From a virus, in IMG/VR virus record IMGVR_UViG_3300027746_000673, positions 1-27,486 of that record: a stretch of 27,486 nucleotides of DNA, one strand, 5' to 3'. The notes under the pieces are model-generated. The model made no database searches and was not told the origin of the DNA. It saw nothing but the letters and a program-made list of their open reading frames with translations. Below, piece by piece: positions 8,362 through 15,919 of this stretch. The position numbers and the translations under genes are program-made. Positions within the stretch are counted from its first letter, which is position 1. Every line of letters begins with the position of its first letter.

Positions 8362-9060
8362 ATGGCACGCGGAACGTCTCTACTCGAATTGAGGGCAATG
8401 CTCCGAGGCGAGATCGGGGCGTCTCCAAACGTTGCCATGGGGGTCAACACCATCAACCAAATGGATCAGACCCTCAGGCGCGTGCAAGAGCGCCTGTGGT
8501 CTGATTTTGATTGGGACTTTGGGTACATTGAGCGCGATGAAACCCTGCACACCGGCCAAAAGTATTACACTTTTGACCCGGAAATTGATTACGATCGAAT
8601 TGTAACCACGCATGTAAGCTTTTCCGAAATCTGGCATCCTGTAGACTACGGCATTGGGCCCAATGAGTATAATCAGTTCGACTCCAACCGTGGACAGGCC
8701 ACTGAGCCCGTGCTGCGCTGGCGCCACTACGAAGGCAACCAGTTTGAAGTTTGGCCGGTTCCGACGACCCATAACCAAAAGCTTCGCTTTAAGGCGGTAA
8801 AGAAGCTGGCGCCCCTAATTGCAGACACTGATCTCGCTACTTTGGACGACAACCTTATCGTTCTTTACTCCGCTGCCGAGTTCCTTGCTCGCTCTAAGGC
8901 GGAAGACGCCCAGGCTAAACTAGCCCAAGCCGTCTCGCACTACAATCGCCTCAAGGGTCTAGGTATGAAACGCGACCGGTTTATCTATGGCGGCGGCATC
9001 GACCGCAATGAGAGACTTCGCATTGTGGGAGGCCGTTTCGTAAGAGACGACAGGATCTAA
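8362..9060 (+). CDS. Head-tail adaptor, T7 gp11-like (tail tubular protein A)
   Basis: 232 residues; T7 gp11 is of similar size (196 residues). The N-terminal part (LLELRAMLRGEIGAS...LRRVQERLWSDFDWDF) matches the helical start typical of gp11-like adaptors, followed by a beta-rich section with GQKYYTF and a helical C-terminus (AEFLARSKAEDAQAKLAQAVSHY). It would form the dodecameric ring between portal and nozzle. Placement directly before the gp12-like gene, with a one-base TAATG overlap, is the classical arrangement and implies translational coupling. The start has AAC before ATG. Confidence 0.87.
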   Translation: MARGTSLLELRAMLRGEIGASPNVAMGVNTINQMDQTLRRVQERLWSDFDWDFGYIERDETLHTGQKYYTFDPEIDYDRIVTTHVSFSEIWHPVDYGIGPNEYNQFDSNRGQATEPVLRWRHYEGNQFEVWPVPTTHNQKLRFKAVKKLAPLIADTDLATLDDNLIVLYSAAEFLARSKAEDAQAKLAQAVSHYNRLKGLGMKRDRFIYGGGIDRNERLRIVGGRFVRDDRI

Positions 9061-9062
9061 TG
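9058..9062 (+). promoter_or_regulatory. TAATG stop-start overlap
   Basis: The adaptor stop TAA and the nozzle start ATG share one base. An AGGA tetranucleotide a few bases upstream is the only Shine-Dalgarno-like sequence at any gene start in the window. Coupled translation of two tail proteins needed in fixed ratio is likely. Confidence 0.75.
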
Positions 9063-11930
9063 CCGTACACTATCGTAGACAACTTTGGCGCCGGTCTAGA
9101 TAGCCGAAGGCACATTCTTAACTCCAAGCCAGGGACTCTGGCAAAGATTGAAAATGCACACATTACGCGTGGTGGCGAAATTGAAAAGCGTAAAGCCTTT
9201 GTCCAATTAGCGATAGATGGCAACTGGGGTTATAGTTATGGACTAGAATCAACGGCAACAGGTGTTTACGTTTTTTCACCCTTCCCCCAAGTTGGTTCTC
9301 TGCCGGAAGGGTTTAACTTAATGGTCCTTGCGCCTCCAACCAACTCTCAAGGTGTAAGTTTTGGCTTCGACGGATACGACCTAGACGTAAACATAGAAAA
9401 CTATGACTCTCCTGTAATGTCTACTGTCTTTGGTGGCAAAATTTTTGCCATCATGAGACATAGAAACCATTATGGAAATGCACCTTCGCCGTCAGGCAGT
9501 TATTGCACGGCGTATTACGACGGCGTTGCTATCAAGGACTGGTACGAAGGCGTATCGCCTTCAAGTTCTTATTACCATTCTGATATTTGTTTAGATATGG
9601 TTTCCTATTTTTCTACAACCCTTACCCCCGGGTATACGGCAGAAAATGGCTACATGAGCAACTCTCTTAATGCCAACATGGAACCCCCAACGGCCCTTGA
9701 CCCTGCGGTCATGCAAGACATTGATGGTTATGCTCCAGGAGATCAGATTGGCGTTTCTAAAAGCTTTGTTATTACGGGAAAGCCTGGAATTGATTTTACA
9801 GTTGAACCAATCAAGATGGATTCATGGATAGTGGAGGCCATTGATGTGCAAAAGAAAGTTGATTACGTTGCGCCAACTGAGGCCACTGCTACCCTTAACA
9901 TTATTGCTGGAGCAGAAAATGCTGCAAAAATTCACGTTCAAGGAAGAAATTTTCCTGGGGCAGCTGCTTCGATCAGAAGTATACGAGTCAATGCGTCTTC
10001 TGTAACCGCTACGGACGGAACCGATATCCTGAATTGGACAAGTTCAATTGGCCTCCAGCACCTAACTTTTAACCCCACATACACTACTGGATCTAATTAT
10101 GGTAACCTGTTATACAACATAGCTAAGGTAATTAATGACAACACCACAAGCGGCTTGGCCCATGGGTATAAAGCATATTCTCGAAGGCTTTACAAGAATA
10201 CCGGAAATGACACCAATGCAATAGACATTTATGCCCCGGCAGATGAAGGAGAGAACGCTAACGGATGGCTTGTTCAAATAGAGTTTGATACAGATCCTTC
10301 AGGTTTTGGTGACCTGCAGACCCTTTGTGATCCGACAAGCGTAGCGCCAAGTCCTTACAATCCTGGCAAGTTTATTGCCACTATGGGCACTCTTAGCGAA
10401 GGAACTACAAATCAGGTTGTTTCTATCAAAGTTGACGGCGTAGAAGTGCTTGGAAAACCTGTTGATTGGCAAGAGTCAAACGGCTTTACGGCAAGCCTTG
10501 TAAGGACTCAGATGAACGCGTTTACTTCCAGCGTAGAATACGAAACCAAAGTTAACGGATCCTTAATTACTTTTACTGGTGTTGCCGGCCAGGGTGCGCT
10601 AATGAACAACAAGTCAATTAGGGTTGAGACACTTGGAAATGTTATCGTAACTACCTCTGGAACGTTTAATGGTGGGATTAACGGGATCGTCGCTTTGCCT
10701 AAAAAAGTAAGAATTAGATACAACGAGCGTACTCCTTGGGTTTCTCCAACATGGGGGGAAAAATTTGGAGTAACTATTACGGGTAACGATGATCCGATTA
10801 ACCCAATAGTTGTTGGCGCATCAAGAATGGCCGATGTATTTGGAAAAGACCCATCTTTTGTATTTACCTACAAAGCCAAGGTTTATGTCGGATTTGACTC
10901 TGTTGTTTATTTCAGCGCGCTAAATGACTGCACAAAGTGGGACATTTACGACCTTGGCTCTGGATTCATTGACATGTCTAACAACTTTGGAGGCCGCGAA
11001 AGGCTCACCGGATGTGGCGTGTACCAGGACAAGATGGTCTTCTTTACTAGTCGCAGCTCTCAGACTTGGAACATAGATCCGGATCCATCCCTAAGCAGGC
11101 AATACCAGACCATTGAAAACTCGGGATGCGTTGCTGCCGACTCGATTGTTTCCATTAACTCGGTAGATTTGATCTACCTTGGAGACAACGGCTTTAGGTC
11201 ACTCCGCGCAAGAGAAACCACTGACTCGGCGTATGCTAACGATATCGGTTCTGCGATTGATAGCATGGTCATTGATCACATGCAACAACTTGAGACCAAT
11301 AACCCAACCGACTGGTCTGATCCGTTAAGCGCAGCGCAATACAACTGGTTTACCAGAAAGCACTCGTGCAGGGCAGTCGTGGAGCCGGTAGACGGTAGGC
11401 TTATGATGTTCCTTGGGAACGACGTTTATGTTCTTTCGTACTTTTCGGGAGCAAGCATTTCAGCGTGGTCAAAATACCAACTGCCAACATCTGAGCATTG
11501 CACGGGTTTAACCATGTTTAACAACAAGGTTTATATCAGAACTGACAGTGGCGATATGCTCAGTCGCGGGGGTGGTCAATTCTTTGTCTACGGCGGAACA
11601 GACGGCAATACTTACGACAGCTCTGCTGTTGATGTAGAAATGCCGTACTTAGACGCTGCCAAGCCGGCTACGATCAAGGAAGCCAAAGGCGTAGACATGA
11701 CCTGCGAGGGCCAATGGACGGTATACTTGGGCTTTGATCACACGGTTCCAACCGTTAGGGACGAAATCGCAAGGCTCAATCAGTCAACTTTTGCCTTTGG
11801 TCGCATTATGGCCACAGGATACGGGACTCACTTTGGTCCAAAGTTTACCTGCGAAGCCCCAGGAAAGGCCAAGATTGCCAACTTTATCGTTCACTTTGAT
11901 GAACGAAACTCTAAGCACGAAGCCGGATGA
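9060..11930 (+). CDS. Tail nozzle, T7 gp12-like (tail tubular protein B)
   Basis: 956 residues, longer than T7 gp12 (794). The N-terminus contains NFGAGLDSRR...PGTLAKIENAHITRGGEIEKRKAF (residues ~8-46), a hallmark of podovirus nozzle proteins. A long beta-rich middle region (about residues 260-530, with immunoglobulin- or lectin-like alternation of short strands) is probably an insertion that accounts for the extra length. The C-terminal half has beta-propeller-like repeats (for example KVYVGFDSVVYF, DKMVFFTSRSSQTW, NKVYIRTDSGDML). It has ten cysteines, a normal level, unlike the ejection proteins downstream. Role: hexameric tail tube tip that contacts fibres and controls DNA release. Its stop overlaps the next start as ATGA. 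Confidence 0.85.
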   Translation: MPYTIVDNFGAGLDSRRHILNSKPGTLAKIENAHITRGGEIEKRKAFVQLAIDGNWGYSYGLESTATGVYVFSPFPQVGSLPEGFNLMVLAPPTNSQGVSFGFDGYDLDVNIENYDSPVMSTVFGGKIFAIMRHRNHYGNAPSPSGSYCTAYYDGVAIKDWYEGVSPSSSYYHSDICLDMVSYFSTTLTPGYTAENGYMSNSLNANMEPPTALDPAVMQDIDGYAPGDQIGVSKSFVITGKPGIDFTVEPIKMDSWIVEAIDVQKKVDYVAPTEATATLNIIAGAENAAKIHVQGRNFPGAAASIRSIRVNASSVTATDGTDILNWTSSIGLQHLTFNPTYTTGSNYGNLLYNIAKVINDNTTSGLAHGYKAYSRRLYKNTGNDTNAIDIYAPADEGENANGWLVQIEFDTDPSGFGDLQTLCDPTSVAPSPYNPGKFIATMGTLSEGTTNQVVSIKVDGVEVLGKPVDWQESNGFTASLVRTQMNAFTSSVEYETKVNGSLITFTGVAGQGALMNNKSIRVETLGNVIVTTSGTFNGGINGIVALPKKVRIRYNERTPWVSPTWGEKFGVTITGNDDPINPIVVGASRMADVFGKDPSFVFTYKAKVYVGFDSVVYFSALNDCTKWDIYDLGSGFIDMSNNFGGRERLTGCGVYQDKMVFFTSRSSQTWNIDPDPSLSRQYQTIENSGCVAADSIVSINSVDLIYLGDNGFRSLRARETTDSAYANDIGSAIDSMVIDHMQQLETNNPTDWSDPLSAAQYNWFTRKHSCRAVVEPVDGRLMMFLGNDVYVLSYFSGASISAWSKYQLPTSEHCTGLTMFNNKVYIRTDSGDMLSRGGGQFFVYGGTDGNTYDSSAVDVEMPYLDAAKPATIKEAKGVDMTCEGQWTVYLGFDHTVPTVRDEIARLNQSTFAFGRIMATGYGTHFGPKFTCEAPGKAKIANFIVHFDERNSKHEAG
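11927..11930 (+). promoter_or_regulatory. ATGA start-stop overlap
   Basis: The start of the gp13-like gene overlaps the nozzle stop in ATGA, with no Shine-Dalgarno sequence upstream (CACGAAGCCGG). Expression probably depends on ribosomes ending the nozzle gene. Confidence 0.7.
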
Positions 11931-12412
11931 CCACTTTTGCAAAGATAAACAAGGATGACCTTCTTTTTGTCGTAAGCAACATGCGCAAAAACGATCGGTC
12001 TGAAGTGTTTGCTACAAGGTGGAGCGACTCGGACGAGGACCTGGCCAACGACATTATCAATGGCGGTGAGTTTGGATGGATTTCCGGTCAAGGCGACACT
12101 CCTATTGCGGCCTTTGGCGCCATCCCGATCTGGAACGGTGTTTGGTCTGTGTGGATGGTGGCCACCGATAGGTGGCCGGAAGTGGCCCTAGAAACCTCTA
12201 AGTTTATCAAAAGAGTCATGGTGCCAACCCTGGAGCAGATCGGGGCGCACAGGGCAGAGTGCAGGTCCTGGTCAGAACACCACGACGCCCACCGGTGGCT
12301 GGAAATGCTAGGCGCTAAAAAGGAATCGCAAATTAAGAACTTTGGCAGAAACGGAGAGGAATTCTACGTTTACTGCTGGACTCAGCCCGTAACTAAGCCA
12401 TATTCGGCCTAA
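11927..12412 (+). CDS. T7 gp13-like internal virion protein A (GNAT-fold, DUF2833-like)
   Basis: 161 residues; T7 gp13 has 138. The order of strands and helices, with GWISGQGDTPIAAFGAIPIWNGV then VWMVATDRWPEV, and later ECRSWSEHHDAHRWLEMLGA, matches the acetyltransferase-like fold of phage gp13/DUF2833 proteins (an N-acetyltransferase ends with the same 'R-W-LE-LGF' pattern). Position right after the nozzle gene is the T7 position. In T7 this protein assists assembly of the internal core and is not itself clearly an active acetyltransferase; no substrate can be inferred here. An active GNAT enzyme is the alternative. Confidence 0.72.
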   Translation: MTTFAKINKDDLLFVVSNMRKNDRSEVFATRWSDSDEDLANDIINGGEFGWISGQGDTPIAAFGAIPIWNGVWSVWMVATDRWPEVALETSKFIKRVMVPTLEQIGAHRAECRSWSEHHDAHRWLEMLGAKKESQIKNFGRNGEEFYVYCWTQPVTKPYSA

Positions 12413-12424
12413 CCCAATACGACC

Positions 12425-13048
12425 ATGTGTTCCGGAGGAGGATCTGACAATTACGCCGCGCAGGCCCGAGCTGACGAAACCGCAAGGCAGGACCGCATCA
12501 AAACGGGAACTGCCGATGTAAACAAGAAGTTTGAAGGCTTTAATGACGCTTTCTACGGACAGCGCCAGCAGGAATACAAGAACTACGCAGAGCCACAACT
12601 TAGGGATCAGCTTAAAGGCGAGTCCTCATCTCTGGCGTTCAACTTGGCTAGGTCTGGACTGACTGACTCTAGCGAGCGCTCGCGCAACGAAGGAGAGCTC
12701 CAAAAGCAATTTAGCGCAGGTAAGGCTGAGATTGCCAACGCTGCCCTAGATCAATCAAATCAAGCCCGACAGAGAACTGAGCAAAACAGGTCTGAACTCC
12801 TTGCACAACTTAACGCTACCGGAGATGCAGCCTCTGTTGGAAGCCAGGCAGTTAATCGCGCTGGGCTTCTAGCTTCCCAGCAATCCTTCTCGCCTATTGG
12901 CCATATGTTTAGCGCAACCACCGGCCTGCTTGGCAACGCTGCCAGGGCTGGATACTACGATAATAACGCACCAGGAATGAACGCCTACACCGGCTTATTC
13001 CGTGGCAACTCAAACAACTCTGGCGCGTCCAGAACCGTAAAGACCTAA
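12425..13048 (+). CDS. Putative internal virion protein (Met-Cys start)
   Basis: 207 residues. It starts MCSGGGSDN, then is largely helical and rich in Gln, Arg, Ala and Asn, with FEGFNDAFYGQRQQEY (around residue 38) and LAFNLARSGLTDSSERSRNEGELQKQF, patterns I associate with virion proteins of metagenomic podoviruses. The C-terminal part (FSPIGHMFSATTGLLGNAARAGYY) is mildly hydrophobic. The only cysteine is Cys2. It lies in the slot between gp13-like and gp14-like genes, so an ejection or internal-core protein is likely. It is not a lipoprotein: there is no signal peptide before the Cys. The start has ACC before ATG. The family name is uncertain. Confidence 0.7.
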   Translation: MCSGGGSDNYAAQARADETARQDRIKTGTADVNKKFEGFNDAFYGQRQQEYKNYAEPQLRDQLKGESSSLAFNLARSGLTDSSERSRNEGELQKQFSAGKAEIANAALDQSNQARQRTEQNRSELLAQLNATGDAASVGSQAVNRAGLLASQQSFSPIGHMFSATTGLLGNAARAGYYDNNAPGMNAYTGLFRGNSNNSGASRTVKT

Positions 13049-13053
13049 TTAAC

Positions 13054-13800
13054 ATGTGCGAACCAACCACAGCAACGCTTGCATTGACCTCTCTTGGCCT
13101 AACGGCTGCAGGAACGGCCGCTAGTTACGCTGGCGCTGAAAAGGCCAAAAAGGCCATGGACGCTGCAGCTTATGCGGAAAAACTCAGGCAAGACAAACTC
13201 AAAGCAGAATCGAAAGTCATGTTCGACGCGTCCCTCGGCGAGTCGGGCGCGGACGTCTCGAACAAAAATATCGGCGACGCAGTTGCTAAAAGAGACGCCG
13301 CAACCGATGCTGCTGTTCAAGAGGCTGTGCCTTCTTCTGTTGGGTCGACTACCGGAGCAACCTCCAAAACGGTAAGCGACGAAAGCGCTACGCGCACTTC
13401 GGCTGGTCGAAACGTGGCTTCGATCTACTCCAAGAATAAGAACCCTCTTAGTGGCGTAAATGACGTTAACGTCAATGACGCTATCCGAAACGGCAGATAC
13501 CTTCAAGACCAGGGCCGTGTAGCTAACTTTATGGCAAAATCGGCAGAGGTTCTTCCGATTGAAATGGACGCAGCCAAAGAAAAGGGCTCTGGTCTTCGCG
13601 GTGTAGGAACTATTCTTACCGGCGCAGGTTCGCTTGTTGGCATGGGCGCGGGCATGGGAGCCGGCGCAGCCGGCGACGCTGCTGCAAAGCTTGCGGCAGA
13701 AAAAACCTTAATGGACGGAGCTTTGCTCCACCCCGTGCTCGGAGCCAAATCCCCGGCATCCTGGTACCGAATGTTTGGCGCACCACAACCCCCTATCTAA
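13054..13800 (+). CDS. T7 gp14-like internal virion protein B
   Basis: 248 residues; T7 gp14 has 196 and also begins Met-Cys. Residues 6-27 (TATLALTSLGLTAAGTAASY) are an Ala/Gly-rich hydrophobic helix, followed by a charged helical part (AEKAKKAMDAAAYAEKLRQDK). A second hydrophobic Gly-rich segment at about 183-208 (GVGTILTGAGSLVGMGAGMG) has a glycine-zipper spacing that suits membrane insertion. In T7, gp14 leaves the virion and forms the outer-membrane pore of the ejection conduit. The only cysteine is Cys2. The stop is followed after one base by the next gene. Assignment rests on the start, the hydrophobic N-terminus and gene order. Confidence 0.72.
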   Translation: MCEPTTATLALTSLGLTAAGTAASYAGAEKAKKAMDAAAYAEKLRQDKLKAESKVMFDASLGESGADVSNKNIGDAVAKRDAATDAAVQEAVPSSVGSTTGATSKTVSDESATRTSAGRNVASIYSKNKNPLSGVNDVNVNDAIRNGRYLQDQGRVANFMAKSAEVLPIEMDAAKEKGSGLRGVGTILTGAGSLVGMGAGMGAGAAGDAAAKLAAEKTLMDGALLHPVLGAKSPASWYRMFGAPQPPI

Positions 13801-13801
13801 T

Positions 13802-15919
13802 ATGGCAGATTTCTCATGGGTAGAACCCTCAATGAAGAACCTGGGCAATATGCTCGGGCTCGATCCTGAGGCTAAGGCAAAGGGCGCGGCCCTTCAGCAG
13901 CAGCGCGAGCAATCGGCAGCTGCTACTGACCTTACGAGGGCAAAGCTTGGCCTTGTGCCGAAGCAAGGCGCTGAAATTGATGCTCGCACCGCAGGTTACA
14001 AAGAGAAGACCCGTGGTGAAAAAGACAAAAACGATGCAAATGGTCGTCTTGCTGAAGCCATTGCTGCGGCTACTTTTGTTGATGAAAACGGAGACGTTCA
14101 GGTAGATCCGAATGGAATCGCTGGTATCGTAAAAGAGTTCCCTCATGTAAAGGTCGACCTTGAAAAGTTCGGGAAAGGACTAGCCGAGTTACGCCTTCAA
14201 TCAAAGAAGCGCGGTGGCGGCAATGGCTCCGGACTTCCGCAGCCCGACGCGTCTAAGAAGATTGTAGGACCTCCCCCCGGAGAAATCATGGATGCCCCAG
14301 CACCGGTGCCTGGTCAGCCCATTCAGCTTTCCGGTGGCATGCCTGACTTGACGCTATATTCTTCAATTATGGGCGGAGCGCCGTCTGATCTAGAAACTTC
14401 GCTGCGCCAAAATCAAATTAATAGCATTAAGGCCGGCATAGATGCGCCTGCCAATGGTGCCACACAGCCCGCCCCCGATGGCGTTGCTGGCATGCTTTCC
14501 GGTCGCGCAAAGAACGATATTCCTGACGCACAACTCCAGCGCCGATTAGCGCAGACGGGTAAGGTTCTTAGCATCAATCAAGCCGTAAGCCCCGAACAGG
14601 CTGCTGACGTCCGAACGCAGAATACCGATAACACCATTAGGGTCAACGCAGCCAAGCCAGTGACCCTTGGCGCTGGGCAGCAATCTTTTAACCAACAAGG
14701 AGAAAAGCTGGCTGAAAATACCCTGCCTCGAACGCTCGCAGGCGGGGCAAGCATGGTAGATAAAGACGGCAATGTAGTTACAACTGCACCAAAAGTTGGA
14801 GGAAAGGGCTCAAAAGGCACTGGCTCCGGCGGAGAATACGGAGACCCGACTACCCTGGACGTCAACCGTTCTAACGAATGGATTGCTCGCGCCAAGGAAG
14901 TTGTATCTGAATGGGCAGGGTCTACCTCTGGAAATCCGATCAGCCCCGGCGTAGCATCTCAGCTGGCTGCCCACGCTTACCAGATGGAGTTCGGTGAAGG
15001 CATGCCGACCAAAAACGCAGATGCCGTTATGCGTTCGTATCTTGCCAAGTCTGGTTACAAGTTTGACAACACGGTAGGCAATTGGAATCCGTTTAACTCA
15101 AATAAGACAGAAGTCTATACACAGGATGGCAAAAATGTAACGGGTGGCTCTGATAGCCCCGTGCAACCTATTGTTCCCGCCCTTCAAGGCGGCGACGTAC
15201 AGCGCGGAAAAGTAAATGGTACATCGTTGAAGGTTAACCCCAAAGACCCAAGAATGGGTCTAATGCCGTCTCCTGACGGTAGCAGCCCCGATAAGCCTCA
15301 CGTCCTGGGCGTAGCCGGATACCCATCTGATCCTGCGGATGCAAGAATTTTGCCTGGGACTATTTTTGCTGCCTTTAACTCTGAAGACAACAAATACTAT
15401 CTTTACCAGAAACAACCAGACGGAAGAAACGTAACCATTGATGATGCTACAAGTCGTGGACAAATTGGTCTTCACATGGCCGACCTTCAGGAAGCAGGCT
15501 TTACCGTGTTTGGTAAGGACATGCCAAAGGACAAGCGCTTTAGGGTTAATGGCGTCGAAAAATCTTATAAACCCTACGAAGCAGTAGACGTCAGGCATCT
15601 TCTTGCGCCAGGCCTAGGGTTAAGAATTTCTGAAATGGGATGGGTAAATAGAATCGCATCGTTCAGTGAGTTCGACAAAATGCTAAGATACATTGCAAAG
15701 ACGGAAACGGGCGAGGAAAATGAATGGCGTGCGTTGAACGCCAGCCAAACAGTCAAGGCCTACTACGTCGAAAAGGACCCGGATAAGAAAATGGACATTC
15801 TTCAGAATTGGCTCAACAAAAGGGTTGCTCCGGTGCGAGAGTTTGCTCAGAAAGAAGAGGAAGCGAGAGCGGCCCAAAAGACCGCGACTTTAGCATCCAC
15901 TCTATCTGATACCAAATGA
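13802..15919 (+). CDS. Putative ejection protein in the gp15 position
   Basis: 705 residues from the ATG at 13802; an upstream in-frame ATG at 13775 lies inside the preceding gene and is unlikely. I recognise no enzymatic motif. The N-terminal ~130 residues are helical and charged, then a Gly/Pro-rich flexible region (GGGNGSGLPQPD, DAPAPVPGQPIQLSGGMPD), a Gln/Asn/Ala-rich middle, a Gly/Ser linker (KGSKGTGSGGEYGD), and a folded-looking C-terminal half with aromatic residues, ending in a charged helix (EFAQKEEEARAAQ). It has no cysteine at all. It sits where T7 encodes gp15, the periplasmic tube protein, and overlaps the giant gene by four bases. The role as ejection protein is inferred from position and composition. 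Confidence 0.68.
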   Translation: MADFSWVEPSMKNLGNMLGLDPEAKAKGAALQQQREQSAAATDLTRAKLGLVPKQGAEIDARTAGYKEKTRGEKDKNDANGRLAEAIAAATFVDENGDVQVDPNGIAGIVKEFPHVKVDLEKFGKGLAELRLQSKKRGGGNGSGLPQPDASKKIVGPPPGEIMDAPAPVPGQPIQLSGGMPDLTLYSSIMGGAPSDLETSLRQNQINSIKAGIDAPANGATQPAPDGVAGMLSGRAKNDIPDAQLQRRLAQTGKVLSINQAVSPEQAADVRTQNTDNTIRVNAAKPVTLGAGQQSFNQQGEKLAENTLPRTLAGGASMVDKDGNVVTTAPKVGGKGSKGTGSGGEYGDPTTLDVNRSNEWIARAKEVVSEWAGSTSGNPISPGVASQLAAHAYQMEFGEGMPTKNADAVMRSYLAKSGYKFDNTVGNWNPFNSNKTEVYTQDGKNVTGGSDSPVQPIVPALQGGDVQRGKVNGTSLKVNPKDPRMGLMPSPDGSSPDKPHVLGVAGYPSDPADARILPGTIFAAFNSEDNKYYLYQKQPDGRNVTIDDATSRGQIGLHMADLQEAGFTVFGKDMPKDKRFRVNGVEKSYKPYEAVDVRHLLAPGLGLRISEMGWVNRIASFSEFDKMLRYIAKTETGEENEWRALNASQTVKAYYVEKDPDKKMDILQNWLNKRVAPVREFAQKEEEARAAQKTATLASTLSDTK
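15916..15919 (+). promoter_or_regulatory. ATGA overlap at start of giant gene
   Basis: The giant gene begins with ATG at 15916, overlapping the TGA stop of the preceding gene. No Shine-Dalgarno sequence precedes it (CTATCTGATACCAA), so translation is probably coupled to the 705-residue protein, tying their amounts together. Confidence 0.75.

Noticed and set aside
12425-12445. GGAGGAGG-like sequence near the start of the gene at 12425
   Set aside because: It lies after the start codon and encodes Gly-Gly-Gly, so it cannot serve as ribosome binding site for this gene.
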